A stretch of DNA of 64,000 bases from Plasmodiophora brassicae (lineage: Eukaryota > Endomyxa: Phytomyxea > Phytomyxea > Plasmodiophorida), in assembly GCA_036867785.1 (NCBI GenBank), contig CP145410.1, forward strand, positions 806,001-870,000, given 5' to 3'. The position numbers and the translations under genes were made by a program. Below the pieces are notes generated by a model. It was given only the letters and a program-made list of their open reading frames with translations, was not told the origin of the DNA and did not search any database. Below, in pieces: positions 55,545 through 64,000 of this stretch. The first letter of the stretch is position 1. Each line of letters begins with the position of its first letter.

Positions 55545-56646
55545 ATGCCGGCCGCCTTGTTCGAAGGGTTGCGGTTCTGGATTCCGCCGTGCCCCGAACG
55601 GCCTGGGCTTCGTGACAAGATCCGAGTCTGTCGTTGGACAATGGATATCGCGATTTAACGGTATGGTTGACAGCGCGCCTGACAGGTGCACGGCGGTGAG
55701 GCCGTGGAGGTTGTGAGGCTCGACGATCCACAGCCGGTGGTATTGGCCACAGCATCCAGGCGTCCGCTGTACAGCGATATGCCTGACTGCGCTCCTGTAT
55801 ACTCGGCCAGATTCATCGACAACTCTATCGCTGCAAATGCACGCCTGGTCCGCCTATTTCCATCCGGCACATCTGCTGGTCGTCCTAATTGGCGCGCACG
55901 CGCACGATGGTTAGAACCTCGACGACTACATGCTGACGGATCGATCCGATTTCTCGAGACGTCATCGGGCACCGTACGAGCCTGACGAAGATTCCGCTCT
56001 CTTACAGTGCATCAGCGCGAATCATGCGTCAAACAGCCTGGCGTTCTTTGAAGCGATGGAGAGCGCGAGGGTCGGTTGCATGACTGCCCTGTTGCACCAT
56101 GTACCGACTGACGGAGGCTTCAGGTTCTGCATCGGACGGCCAAGTCGATGAGGGCGCGGTACCAGGTAATCATACAGAATTGCCGCGACGACTCTCGTTT
56201 TCAGAAGGTACGTCTGTACTGGTTGCCAGTTTCGTTTACCGGCGCTGAAGCATTACGTCAATCGTGCAGGGGCTTGAGCGACTGTCGAAAATGAGATCAC
56301 CGGATCGCAACAGGGGTCCTTCCGCAGAACTGGATGCGGTTAAACGGATCATGCAGGAGACTGACGTACCAATTGAGGTGGCGCTCCATGCGCTTATTGT
56401 TTCGTCGGTACGAGCGATATGCGTATATAGGATCTCGTTTGTGAAACGTCTACGGCCTAGGCCGACGAGGACGTCGCCATGGACTACCTTATCGGGAATA
56501 TGTCTGATGGTGCATGGGACTTGGCCGAAGATGAAATCATTCTGGACGGCAACCCGACCGCCATCAGGGAGTTACTGGAGTACCGTTCTAAGGATTCGCT
56601 GGACCGGCGACGGGCCTTTCTGCAAGGCCTGGGCCAACCTCGATGA
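55545..56646 (+). CDS. RAP1-like telomere protein, copy B (tandem paralogue)
   Basis: A second gene with the same order: BRCT start LFEGLRFWIPPCPER, then VVRLDDPQPVVLATAS, YSARFIDNSI; Myb block RAPYEPDEDSALLQCISANHASNSLAFFEAM and VLHRTAKSMRARYQ; RCT AVKRIMQETDVPIEVALHALIVSS with AWDLAEDEIIL and DSLDRRRAFLQG. Intron positions correspond to copy A, including the one splitting the RCT helix before the Asn/Ala-Asp block, so it arose by duplication. The two proteins share only scattered residues, implying an old duplication. A 3-nt exon between two introns near 56210 is one way to read one join; a single longer intron is the alternative. Confidence 0.78.
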
Positions 56647-56710
56647 GATGCGCGCGACTAACGAGTATGAACCACTTAAGAACACGCTTTATGCATAATT
56701 ATCATTTGCA

Positions 56711-57788
56711 TCAATGAACGTGGTTTTTCTCCCAGTACGACAAGTCGCCTGGCTTCCTGGGATAGAAAAGGAACTTGACACCCAGCATTGCACCAAAGGC
56801 AACGCATATCGCGCCCACGATGATGTACGCCCATGCCAGGAATGGATTCTTTCCCCCAAGAGCTGAGGTCGTAGATACAACGATAGACTTGGTTGCGCCG
56901 AAACTCGCAACGTCGTAGTTGTTCGCGACTGTGATCTCCAATACGCTGTTAGCTTTCATCGTCGCCTTGTCCATCTTGACGCGGTACAGCTTCCTGAACT
57001 TTGGCAGGCCAGCAGTCCGCATCCAAACAATGAAATCCGGGTCTGTTACAGGAGGGAGGCTGACGGGCTTGTTGTCGAGCAACGTTTGATGTGTAAAGTC
57101 GGAAGTCTCATAGAAAGAGCTGGACTTGAATTTCTGCAGATCCGTACTCCAGATGATGTTCGTGCTGTTCCAAGCGTCTCCTACAGCAGGAACATGAAAC
57201 TGGGGACGATTACCGAGCAACAAGCAGATCACATACCAGCAAGTGGGACATTGTCAACTTTCGCCGAAATTACGTCGTTGAACAAGGACGCAGCAATGAG
57301 ACCACATGGGTAAACAAACTTCTGTGTCCCGCCGACTGCGAACGTCGTGGCAGGATCGCATGATGTGTGCAGTGCAGAGAAGCTAACTGGCTTGCCGGCG
57401 AGCTGATTATCGTTCCGTGATTTGACGTACCTTCTGTGATTCTGTACACGTCGACAACCGCTAAGTGGGGCAGACAATCGATTCAGGGCAATGCGGCTAC
57501 CTGATACATGCCGTCGATTTGGTAGTAAAAGTACACAGGTGGAACCATGTCCGAAGGAATAGTAGCCGTTAGCTGGCACACTGATCCGAGCGCACAGTCG
57601 GCAGGATAGTCCAACGTGATCTCGACGACCTTGCTGTCGACAGACAGCACCACGCAGCCAACAACAATGAACACGACACCGGTGACAACGAACGTCACGA
57701 TAATGCATCGCGGCGTCAGCAGTGGCTGCCATGCGGGCAACCGTTGCTGCTTGAACGCGGTATCCAGAGGTTTCCTTGCGTTCGCCAT
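56711..57788 (-). CDS. CDC50: CDC50/LEM3 family P4-ATPase subunit
   Basis: The beta-like subunit needed for phospholipid flippases to leave the ER and work. The N-terminal cytosolic stretch has the family signature DTAFKQQRLPAWQPLLTP, then helix 1 (IIVTFVVTGVVFIVVGCVV). The large lumenal loop has YFYYQIDGMYQ, NHRRYVKSRNDNQLAGK, PCGLIAASLFND, WSTDLQKFK and DPDFIVWMRTAGLPKFRKLY with conserved Cys. Helix 2 is near the C-terminus (FLAWAYIIVGAICVAFG), followed by a short basic tail. Two introns near 57435-57495 and 57185-57240 join in phase. All family blocks are present. Confidence 0.92.
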
Positions 57789-58119
57789 CACGTAGATGTG
57801 GCCGCGCGAATCCCGCCTGGTCCGCTGCGCCCGCGTCGTGTCAGCGATAGCAGCGCCGCCACGGGTGTGTCACGGATGGCGCGCGCCGCCGCCTGCCGCC
57901 CGCCGCTGCCGACGCTGGCCTCCGTCCTGATTCGATCGGATCGCGTACTGCCGAGCAACACCGGACGGCCTGACCTATAGCCCGGCTCTACTCGTGACTG
58001 CCAAAAATAATATTGGCGGCACGTGTGTTCCAGAGACCCCTCCGGTGCAAACTCCAAAGTTCAACCCCGGGCTCCCTCCTCCACTGCAACGTTGATCGGA
58101 TAACGTAGTCATGGACAGT
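57789..58119. other. Intergenic between CDC50 and RRP9, no gene seen
   Basis: The 331 bp include the CDC50 promoter and the 3' flank of RRP9, both on the minus strand. No convincing frame or motif. Confidence 0.4.
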
Positions 58120-59475
58120 TTATATATCGTCAGCGACGGGTTCCGTGGTGCCCAGGTTGACAATGTTGATGCCATTGCGGGCCTTCTGGACCGTAGTCCA
58201 CCGACCTAGCCGCGGTTCCTGGCCGACGGCGCACACGGCAAACCTGCCCGACCTGGCGAACTTGATCGAGTTCAGGAAGCCTGCGATGGGGACCTCCGCG
58301 GCGACGGTGATTCGTTCGGGGGACACTTGCCAAAGGCGGAGGTACCCATCGCTGGCACCGGAAGCGACCATGTCGGTGTATGGACATGCTGCAACACTCG
58401 AGATCCAGCAACCGGCACCATGCGCCTCAGGGATAACGCCAATCGGCTTCTTCTTGCCTGTCCGGAACACACTGATGGCACCGGATTGGTCGCCGCTGAT
58501 GAATTGCGCCTCGCTCAACATGGCAACGGTATCGATGTTCGTCGTCTTGCCTCTGAATACCAGCTGTGTCTGCTCGGCAACCTTGAACAACCTAATGGTG
58601 CCATCAAGGCCGCATGACAGCACACGTTCCTGCGCCAGCGATGACAAAGACATCACAGGGGACTGATGTCCGAACAACGTGTCGGTATAAGCCCGCGCCT
58701 CAACGTCCCAAACGGTAACAGTGCGATCCAGTGAACCCGAGAAGAGCTGGGGAGAACCTCTCCGCCACGCCAGACACGTGATGGTGTCACGGTGCAAGTG
58801 AGTAAACGTGTGGACAGGAGTCCTAGCGGCCCTCGTGTCCCAAAGGCGAACAGCACGGTCGACACCGCCCGTCGCGAGAACTTGACCGTCCGGGCTGATG
58901 CAGCAAGCTAGGAGTTGATCTGACTCTTTAGGTCCGCCGACGAAGATCTTGGACTGCGTTTCCATGTCCCACGCGATCCACGACCCGTCTTTCGAACATG
59001 AGAATGCTCGTGAATCATCGCTAGAAAGATCAACGCAGGTTGCGGATCGACGATGACCGCGTAGCGTCGTTGGAGTAGGCGAGGAGATCGAGGCGGCCAG
59101 ACGGCGATGAAGGATACCGCGCGCGGCTCGAGAGGATTCTTGAAGGTGCTTCTGCACGAATTCGTCATCACCTTTCCCGCTTTCATCCTCTTCTTCGTCA
59201 CGCTCCTTTCCATGTCTGCGAAACGTCGCTGAGCCTTCCATGGCTTCAACGCGCCCAAGGAACTCCTTGGCAAGGCGGACGCGCTTCTCCTCGGCCGTCT
59301 CCAGCTCTTCCTCCTCACTCGACATCGGGACTTCCTCATCGGCATCAGACGATGCAACGATGTCGTCAATAATGGCGTCACCATCGCTGTCCACACCATC
59401 TCTTTCCAGGGCGTGAGTCTCGGAACGTCGAGCGACGGACGAGCGCTGGCGCTTTCGAGACGGTGGGCCTGCCAT
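58120..59475 (-). CDS. RRP9: RRP9 / U3-55K WD40 protein
   Basis: A U3 snoRNP component needed for early rRNA cleavages in the nucleolus. Intronless, 451 residues. The first 120 residues are basic then strongly acidic (DADEEVPMSSEEEELETAEEK), and include RRHGKERDEEEDE and LAKEFLGRVE, typical of RRP9. Seven WD40-type blades follow, beginning TLRGHRRSATCVDLSSD, with SCSKDGSWIAWDME, LATGGVDRAVRLWDTR, LFSGSLDRTVTVWDVE, VLSCGLDGTIRLF, FISGDQSGAISVF and VASGASDGYLRLWQV. The tail NGINIVNLG is a family feature. All blades look complete. Confidence 0.9.
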   Translation of the reverse strand: MAGPPSRKRQRSSVARRSETHALERDGVDSDGDAIIDDIVASSDADEEVPMSSEEEELETAEEKRVRLAKEFLGRVEAMEGSATFRRHGKERDEEEDESGKGDDEFVQKHLQESSRAARGILHRRLAASISSPTPTTLRGHRRSATCVDLSSDDSRAFSCSKDGSWIAWDMETQSKIFVGGPKESDQLLACCISPDGQVLATGGVDRAVRLWDTRAARTPVHTFTHLHRDTITCLAWRRGSPQLFSGSLDRTVTVWDVEARAYTDTLFGHQSPVMSLSSLAQERVLSCGLDGTIRLFKVAEQTQLVFRGKTTNIDTVAMLSEAQFISGDQSGAISVFRTGKKKPIGVIPEAHGAGCWISSVAACPYTDMVASGASDGYLRLWQVSPERITVAAEVPIAGFLNSIKFARSGRFAVCAVGQEPRLGRWTTVQKARNGINIVNLGTTEPVADDI

Positions 59476-59939
59476 CGTTGAGGTCAGTCTGATCTCGCTC
59501 GGACTCCGTCACGGACTCCGCCGCGGCATTCGCATCAATTATTGTACGTACCGTATAACCGGCGCCTGTTTGCGTCTACATTGCCTGTGCTTGTTCCTGT
59601 CGTTGCCCCTCGTCGCGTCGCACTAAACGAATGTTTCACTGCAAGTCGTCCGATCGGCCCAGGGATTACTACTGCACGTGAGCGGTTGCGCCGTTGTTTC
59701 GTTTGAGTACCTTTGCGGCAGTAATCGTTGGGTGAACGTGTCCGTGAACATTGGGGTACGAGGCACGATTGGGAATCTGCCGATTCCGACGTATTGACAA
59801 TGCGCCTCCCATGTGGTAGGCTCCGGTGTGTGCGTTGCGCACTTGTGTGAATGTCGGACGCTGCCCCGCAGTAATAGCAGCCCGGTCAGCCGTCACTGAC
59901 GTGTGCAGGTTGGAATCTCCAGCGAACGGAGGTCGGCTA
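59476..59939. other. Divergent promoter, RRP9 (-) and oxidase-like gene (+)
   Basis: A 464-bp head-to-head interval without a gene. GTACGTACCGTATAACC near 59544 is AT-containing and could be a core promoter. Nothing else stands out. Confidence 0.35.
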
Positions 59940-61726
59940 TGTCTGAGCCGGCCAGCGGCGCTCCGTATCAGGCACTGTCCGTCGATGATGACCAGACGTC
60001 AGCGGCTAGTGCCAACCCGACGGATGACGACGTCGACAACCGCCCGGTGTCCCCGCGCCGCAACGACATTTGGAACCAAGTCGGACGATACCACGTTGTT
60101 CGATTTCAGCGATCCTGACTGTTTCGCAGCCCTGGTGGTTGTTCTTCCTGATGGTGCTCCTGTTCCTTGGTCTGATCGCCGCATCTATCAGCGTCCACGT
60201 TGCCGTCTGCTCGGCACCACCCCCGCCCGAAACGGACCCTGTCCGCCCGCTCCAATTTACGACGCTTCGCATCGGCAAACACCTTGTCGATACCCACCTT
60301 GGGACGCCCAGCAACCACACGGAAGTTTGCAGCATGGAGAGCGTCGCCGTCTCTGGCGTCGGTCCCACATGGGCCGCATCCTTCATCAACATCCCCGACG
60401 ACACCCTCGAGGTACACAATCGTCGTCGCGTCCGACCTCATGAGCTAACGCCCTGCCCTGCCAGGCTGCGTTCGTTCTCGGGAACGATATCGCTAGAGAG
60501 ACAATCGTCGCCGGATTCGGCGGCCTACCCGCTGCCGGCGACACGGTTGCTGTAGGACCCAGTCATGCTCGCATGCTATGGGCGGGCCGATTAGCGTCCT
60601 GGCGATACGCGACCGCTGGGTGGGCATCGGTTCGCATTCATGCCGGCTCGACCGATCGCATCTTCGTCCCTATTGTGATCGCCGGCGCTAACATCCCGGA
60701 CGCGTACGGCGCTGTCGAATCGGCACGAGACGTCCTATTCTTTCTGGAAGATGCCTGCCCTTCGTATGCGCCCCCGTGCACGTGCTCGTACAACGGGTCC
60801 GAATCGGCACGCTATGGCGCCGTCTTCGTCAACGGGCGGAGGCGAAGTCGTCGCCTCCACGAGATGCACGTGGACCCCGACAGCAGGGTACGTTTGCGCG
60901 TCATGAACGGTGCCGGTGGGACCAACTTCCAGTTTACGATGCGGACCGATGACGATAAAGTCGTCGGAACGATCGTGGCGGTTGATGGGCAATGGATCCA
61001 GCCCGTTCCGCTCGCATCGCTGAACACCACTGTCTTCGTCGGCGTTGGACAACGCCTCGACATTGTCATTTCAATCCCGAAACGACGATGGACCCGCGTC
61101 GAACTCGTCGCTGTCGAGGAGGGTCGTGGCGACCAACCGCGACATCAGACCGGTATGGAGCAAGAGCGGTCACGCTTGACGAATGCTCACCAGGTGTAGG
61201 TTTGGTGCTGCTAACGGAACAGTCGCCTTGGGCGTCCGCCCACGACGTCGCCGACCTACCGTTGGCGTCAGCAAGAGTCGTGTACGATGACTGGGGGGCG
61301 GAACGTCTGTACCGGCGCCTGGACGCGAACCATCCAGGTGCCAAGCAGACGTCGGCAACGATCGTTGCTGCGAACGCCACCGCTGTCATGCGCCTGTCGG
61401 CGAACAACACCATTAACGGGTACAAGTACGACGACAAGGCGTCCGTCGTGTACGTGCGCCTGGGTTCGACGCTGGCGATCACGTTCGCCAACGACATCGA
61501 CGACGAGGCTGTCCCCGTGCACATTGACGGTCACTGGTTCACTGTCGTCGCGTTCGATGGCGTGCCGGTTGTCGGCGCCGCGCTGCGGGACACGCTGCTG
61601 ATCCCGGCGCGACGGAATGCGACAGTGGCCATCCAGGCCGTCAACCCCGGCCGCTTCCAGGTCGCATGTCTCAACGAGATCCGTCGGCAGAGGGGCATGG
61701 CGACGACATTGCAGTATATCGTCTGA
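59940..61726 (+). CDS. Multicopper-oxidase-like membrane protein lacking copper ligands
   Basis: A type II membrane protein. Residues 1-47 are acidic and cytosolic; after an intron a hydrophobic helix follows (PWWLFFLMVLLFLGLIAASI). The rest is cupredoxin-like: AAFVLGNDIARETIVAGF, FVNGRRR...VRLRVMNGAGGTNFQFTM, VVGTIVAVDGQWIQPV, VGVGQRLDIVISI and ATVAIQAVNPGRFQVACL, the framework of laccase-type oxidases. Every copper site is gone: the first His-x-His region is WRYATAGWASV, HPxHxHGH is VPVHIDGHW, and HCHxxxHxxxGM is ACLNEIRRQRGM. Four exons join in phase. It probably does not oxidise substrates with copper and may be a binding or structural protein. Confidence 0.72.
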
Positions 61727-62273
61727 ACGATCTTATCGCGTTGGCTGTATGGGAATGCATTGGAGCCGCCGTCGGTTACGACGACGAGTACAGGGGGCAG
61801 ACGAACGCTCGTCGAAGCTCTGGCAGGCTGAGCTCGTTAGCGCTAGGGTCGCTGTGCGCTGCTAGTCGTCCAGTGATCTCGGTTGGAGCGCCAGGTGATG
61901 CCCCCGTCGGCGCGCAGAGTGAAAACGAGAGCAGTATTAAGAGCACGAATGTGGAGTTGATCTGCGCCCACCGTCGCATGAACAGGATGCTTGTGGACGT
62001 GACGAGCCAGCGTCTCCGCTCCCTGTCGTCGTCGGTGCTCCCACATGGCCGTCCCATACAGCGTCGGACGGGGTGGTCGTGACGTCTCGTCGATGAAATG
62101 GTGGCCCATCGAACACACGATGTACAACAGGGTCATCGTCAACAGGTTTTGGAATAAGCACGGTAACCCTAAGCCTTCATCCAAGTGCATGGTTGCACTT
62201 GAAGGCGCCCTGGCCCACGGTCGGCTCCCTGAGACCGACCATAACTAATTTCCGATCCACGATGACCAGCCCC
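61727..62273. other. Convergent interval with a small possible gene
   Basis: The 547 bp between the oxidase-like stop (+) and the GRAM gene stop (-) hold one plausible small frame on the minus strand at 61776-62057, listed separately. The rest has no supported feature. Confidence 0.35.
61776..62057 (-). CDS. Small membrane or secreted protein, unknown
   Basis: A 93-codon frame that starts with a real ATG. Residues about 28-52 are hydrophobic (INSTFVLLILLSFSLCAP) after a basic stretch (RRRWLVTS, FMRRW), so it could be a signal anchor or signal peptide from the inner Met. The remainder is a short polar tail ending in Ser repeats. No family is recognised and nothing but composition supports it, so it may be non-coding. 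Confidence 0.3.
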   Translation of the reverse strand: MGRPCGSTDDDRERRRWLVTSTSILFMRRWAQINSTFVLLILLSFSLCAPTGASPGAPTEITGRLAAHSDPSANELSLPELRRAFVCPLYSSS

Positions 62274-63639
62274 TCAGGATCGACCTGGTTGTACTCTGTT
62301 GCTGCTGCCTTGCTCGCGCCTGAGGGCCGCTAAACAGGCCCAGTAATCTACCTGTACGCGGCGAAGCAAGCGGTCGAAGTCCTGTACTGAATAAATCTTC
62401 AGGTGTGATTGGTTTATCAATACGCTATGGAATTGGAGAATCAGGTTGACGCCTGCGAGAGCGACGGCGGCGTCCGTCGCGAATGAGGAGACGAGGTCGC
62501 AGCTCGCGCGGGCGATCCCAGCCAGTAGTATATCTTCGCCAGCGTCATGAACCACGAATCCCCAGCGCGTATCTCCATAACTGTGAGGGCCCAAAGGTTC
62601 AAACCGGTCGCACGTCAGCAACAGTACGCAGGGACGTACAGTGATCATCGTTAAGGGACGATGACAGGCCTTCTCTTGCCCTAGAAGGGACACCAGGTGC
62701 GCCGCTCCTGGTGGGCGGGACAGAAGTCGTCTTTTGTGGCGGCTTAGCAGGAGGTGTTGGCTTCGCAGGAGGCACCGGGCCTGCAGCGGGTGGTGGCCGA
62801 TTAGCGGATGCAGGTGACGACTGAGGAGCGAACAGATCGTCGTTATTCCCAGTCTGGCTCTGAATAGCGGCCTGCGCCACTGGCCGCAAGGCACTCGACG
62901 ATACAGCAGAGAAGCCACCGAGAGGGTCGAATATCGACGCCAATTGATCTGCCGATGACGACTGTGTCGCCGACCACGTACGAAACAGCGCTGTGAAAGC
63001 CTCATTCCGCGATGGGAACTGCTCGAAGAAAAACTGAACGACGACGTAATTAGACTACAACTCCCAGCAAGCACCTACGAAACGTCGTCCTTTCTCTAAC
63101 CTTCGTATCCCGCATCGTACTGACTACGATGCCCTCCGACAGGCCAAAGTCTTCAGATGTCAAATCGACGATCTCGCTGAGCGGAATCCCAATCTGCAGG
63201 GATGAGTTCAATGCTTCGAGGGCGACGATGACGCGAAGACGGAGACGACCGGCACTGGAACCGTACCTTGACTGGTTTTCTTTGCGAGTTTTCTTCGGCG
63301 AATGACAAGTGCATATTCGATATGAACATGATCCCGGCATGTCGCTTCTTGACTTTCCGGCCATGGAACGAGGCAAGCGATTCCCACAGCCGGCATGAAA
63401 CCGCTGGCAGCGGAGTCAGAGCCATTACCATGCTGCAAACGAGTCCGGTTACCATGGTACAGCCTTTCATCTGGGCCGAACGTTGCAAACAGCCGCCTGA
63501 ATGTGACTACATCCTCGTCGGTCGCCGGCGGACACGAGGCAACACCGTCGGGCGGGCCAATCCCGAACGCCGACGGCGCGAACACCTCGCCCGTATCCAA
63601 GTTCCGTACGACGAACTGCCTATCGATGCCGTTCGCCAT
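62274..63639 (-). CDS. GRAM-domain protein with proline-rich linker
   Basis: A lipid-binding-type protein. Assembled on the minus strand, the first exon reads MANGIDRQFVVRNLDTGEVF and DEDVVTFRRLFATFGPDERL. The second brings HAGIMFISNMHLSFAEENS, the third IPLSEIVDLTSEDFGLSEGIVVSTMRDT, and the fourth FFFEQFPSRNEAFTALFRTW. This is the GRAM/PH fold pattern seen in TBC1D8/9 and related proteins. A Pro/Ala/Thr-rich linker follows, including FDPLGGFSAV and NNDDLF, a possible endocytic-adaptor motif. The last exon is helical (CDLVSSFATDAAVALAGV). At least five introns; the joins at about 63470 and 62600 are not secure. The gene's partner or membrane is unknown. Confidence 0.6.
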
Positions 63640-64000
63640 GGAATGCACAGAGAGCGCTGGCCGGCCCTGACCGCGTCGACAGGCTGAGCGCGCTGCCCCG
63701 GACGCTTAGCGATGGCTGGTCGCCACCGCTCACTGGGCGGGTACCAAAATTGTCGTGACGACTGGCGACCCGAAAAAACACACACACAGCCGCCGCCGCC
63801 CGTCGACCCGCGACCAGCAGGCCCGGCATCATCAGCAAACGGGTCCCTGGACCGGCAGGCAGGCGACACACGGGGAGGACGGGGGATGCATATATACTCG
63901 GGCTGCCTTGGGCGGTTGTCTCCTGGCAGTGCATACGATGGGGTAGCTGTATTAAAGTTGACAAAGCGGACGAGACAGCAGACGATGTTCACGCGATGCA
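63640..64000. other. Upstream region of the GRAM gene, window end
   Basis: 361 bp upstream of the minus-strand GRAM gene. GCATATATACTCGG near 63888 could be a TATA-type element, but it lies 250 bp from the ATG. No gene was found before the window ends. Confidence 0.35.

Noticed and set aside
1-64000. tRNA, rRNA and CRISPR arrays
   Set aside because: I looked for B-box-like GGTTCGAATC motifs with matching arms and for spaced direct repeats and found none that I could support.

Overview
This is nuclear DNA from a eukaryote. Nearly every gene is a mosaic of coding blocks separated by very short GT-AG introns, mostly about 38-70 nt, and genes lie head-to-head or tail-to-tail with gaps of tens to a few hundred bases. 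About thirty genes can be read once the introns are spliced by eye. The organism is flagellated or ciliated, because the window holds a complete-looking CEP290 (transition-zone protein) and a MAK/ICK-type ciliary kinase. A secreted four-domain Kazal inhibitor, a receptor-RGS fusion and very compact spliced genes suggest a protist such as a plasmodiophorid or another rhizarian or stramenopile lineage, but I cannot assign it from the sequence alone.

Layout. 1-288: tail of a membrane protein. 353-2056: ABHD1/3-like hydrolase. 2117-2966: an 850-bp terminal-inverted-repeat element with a perfect 5-bp target duplication and its own ORF. 3305-4818: CDC14 phosphatase. 4966-6759 (-): diacylglycerol-lipase-like enzyme. 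7083-7640: Kazal inhibitor. 7858-10941: Rad5/HLTF-type SNF2 translocase. 11017-12303 (-): TPR protein with a C-terminal anchor. 13150-14286 (-): seven-helix protein. 14798-15460: unknown. 15551-18202 (-): SEC24. 18417-20059: isobutyryl-CoA dehydrogenase-like. 20321-22272: MAK-like kinase. 22329-22921 (-): degenerate EF-hand protein. 23456-25635 (-): 7TM-RGS receptor. 26076-34358: CEP290.

34575-35739 (-): membrane U-box protein. 36474-36917: small unknown. 37208-38742: triple ADF-H protein. 38927-39981: F-box/Cys-rich protein. 40089-40976: unknown. 40986-~42260 (-): COX10. 42631-43265: multi-pass membrane protein. 43554-44145: candidate N-myristoylated protein. 44381-44866: U1-C. 45054-46259: N-myristoyltransferase. 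46474-46771 (-): TFIIH subunit TFB5. 47256-49254: Tah18/NDOR1. 49587-51092 (-): MPP alpha. 51587-53073: PTEN-like phosphatase. 53109-53651 (-): V-ATPase subunit F. 54239-55428 and 55545-56646: tandem RAP1-like telomere proteins. 56711-57788 (-): CDC50. 58120-59475 (-): RRP9. 59940-61726: multicopper-oxidase-like protein that has lost its copper ligands. 62274-63639 (-): GRAM-domain protein.

Most genes are unrelated housekeeping genes, as expected in a eukaryote. Several touch shared pathways: CEP290 and the MAK kinase in cilia; COX10, MPP alpha and the acyl-CoA dehydrogenase in mitochondria; the 7TM-RGS receptor, lipase, PTEN-like protein and EF-hand protein in signalling; N-myristoyltransferase with a candidate substrate 0.9 kb upstream. 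The most unusual items are the TIR element, the tandem RAP1 pair, the 7TM-RGS fusion and the ligand-less oxidase. Exon joins are my own reading from phase and family conservation; no transcript evidence was available.
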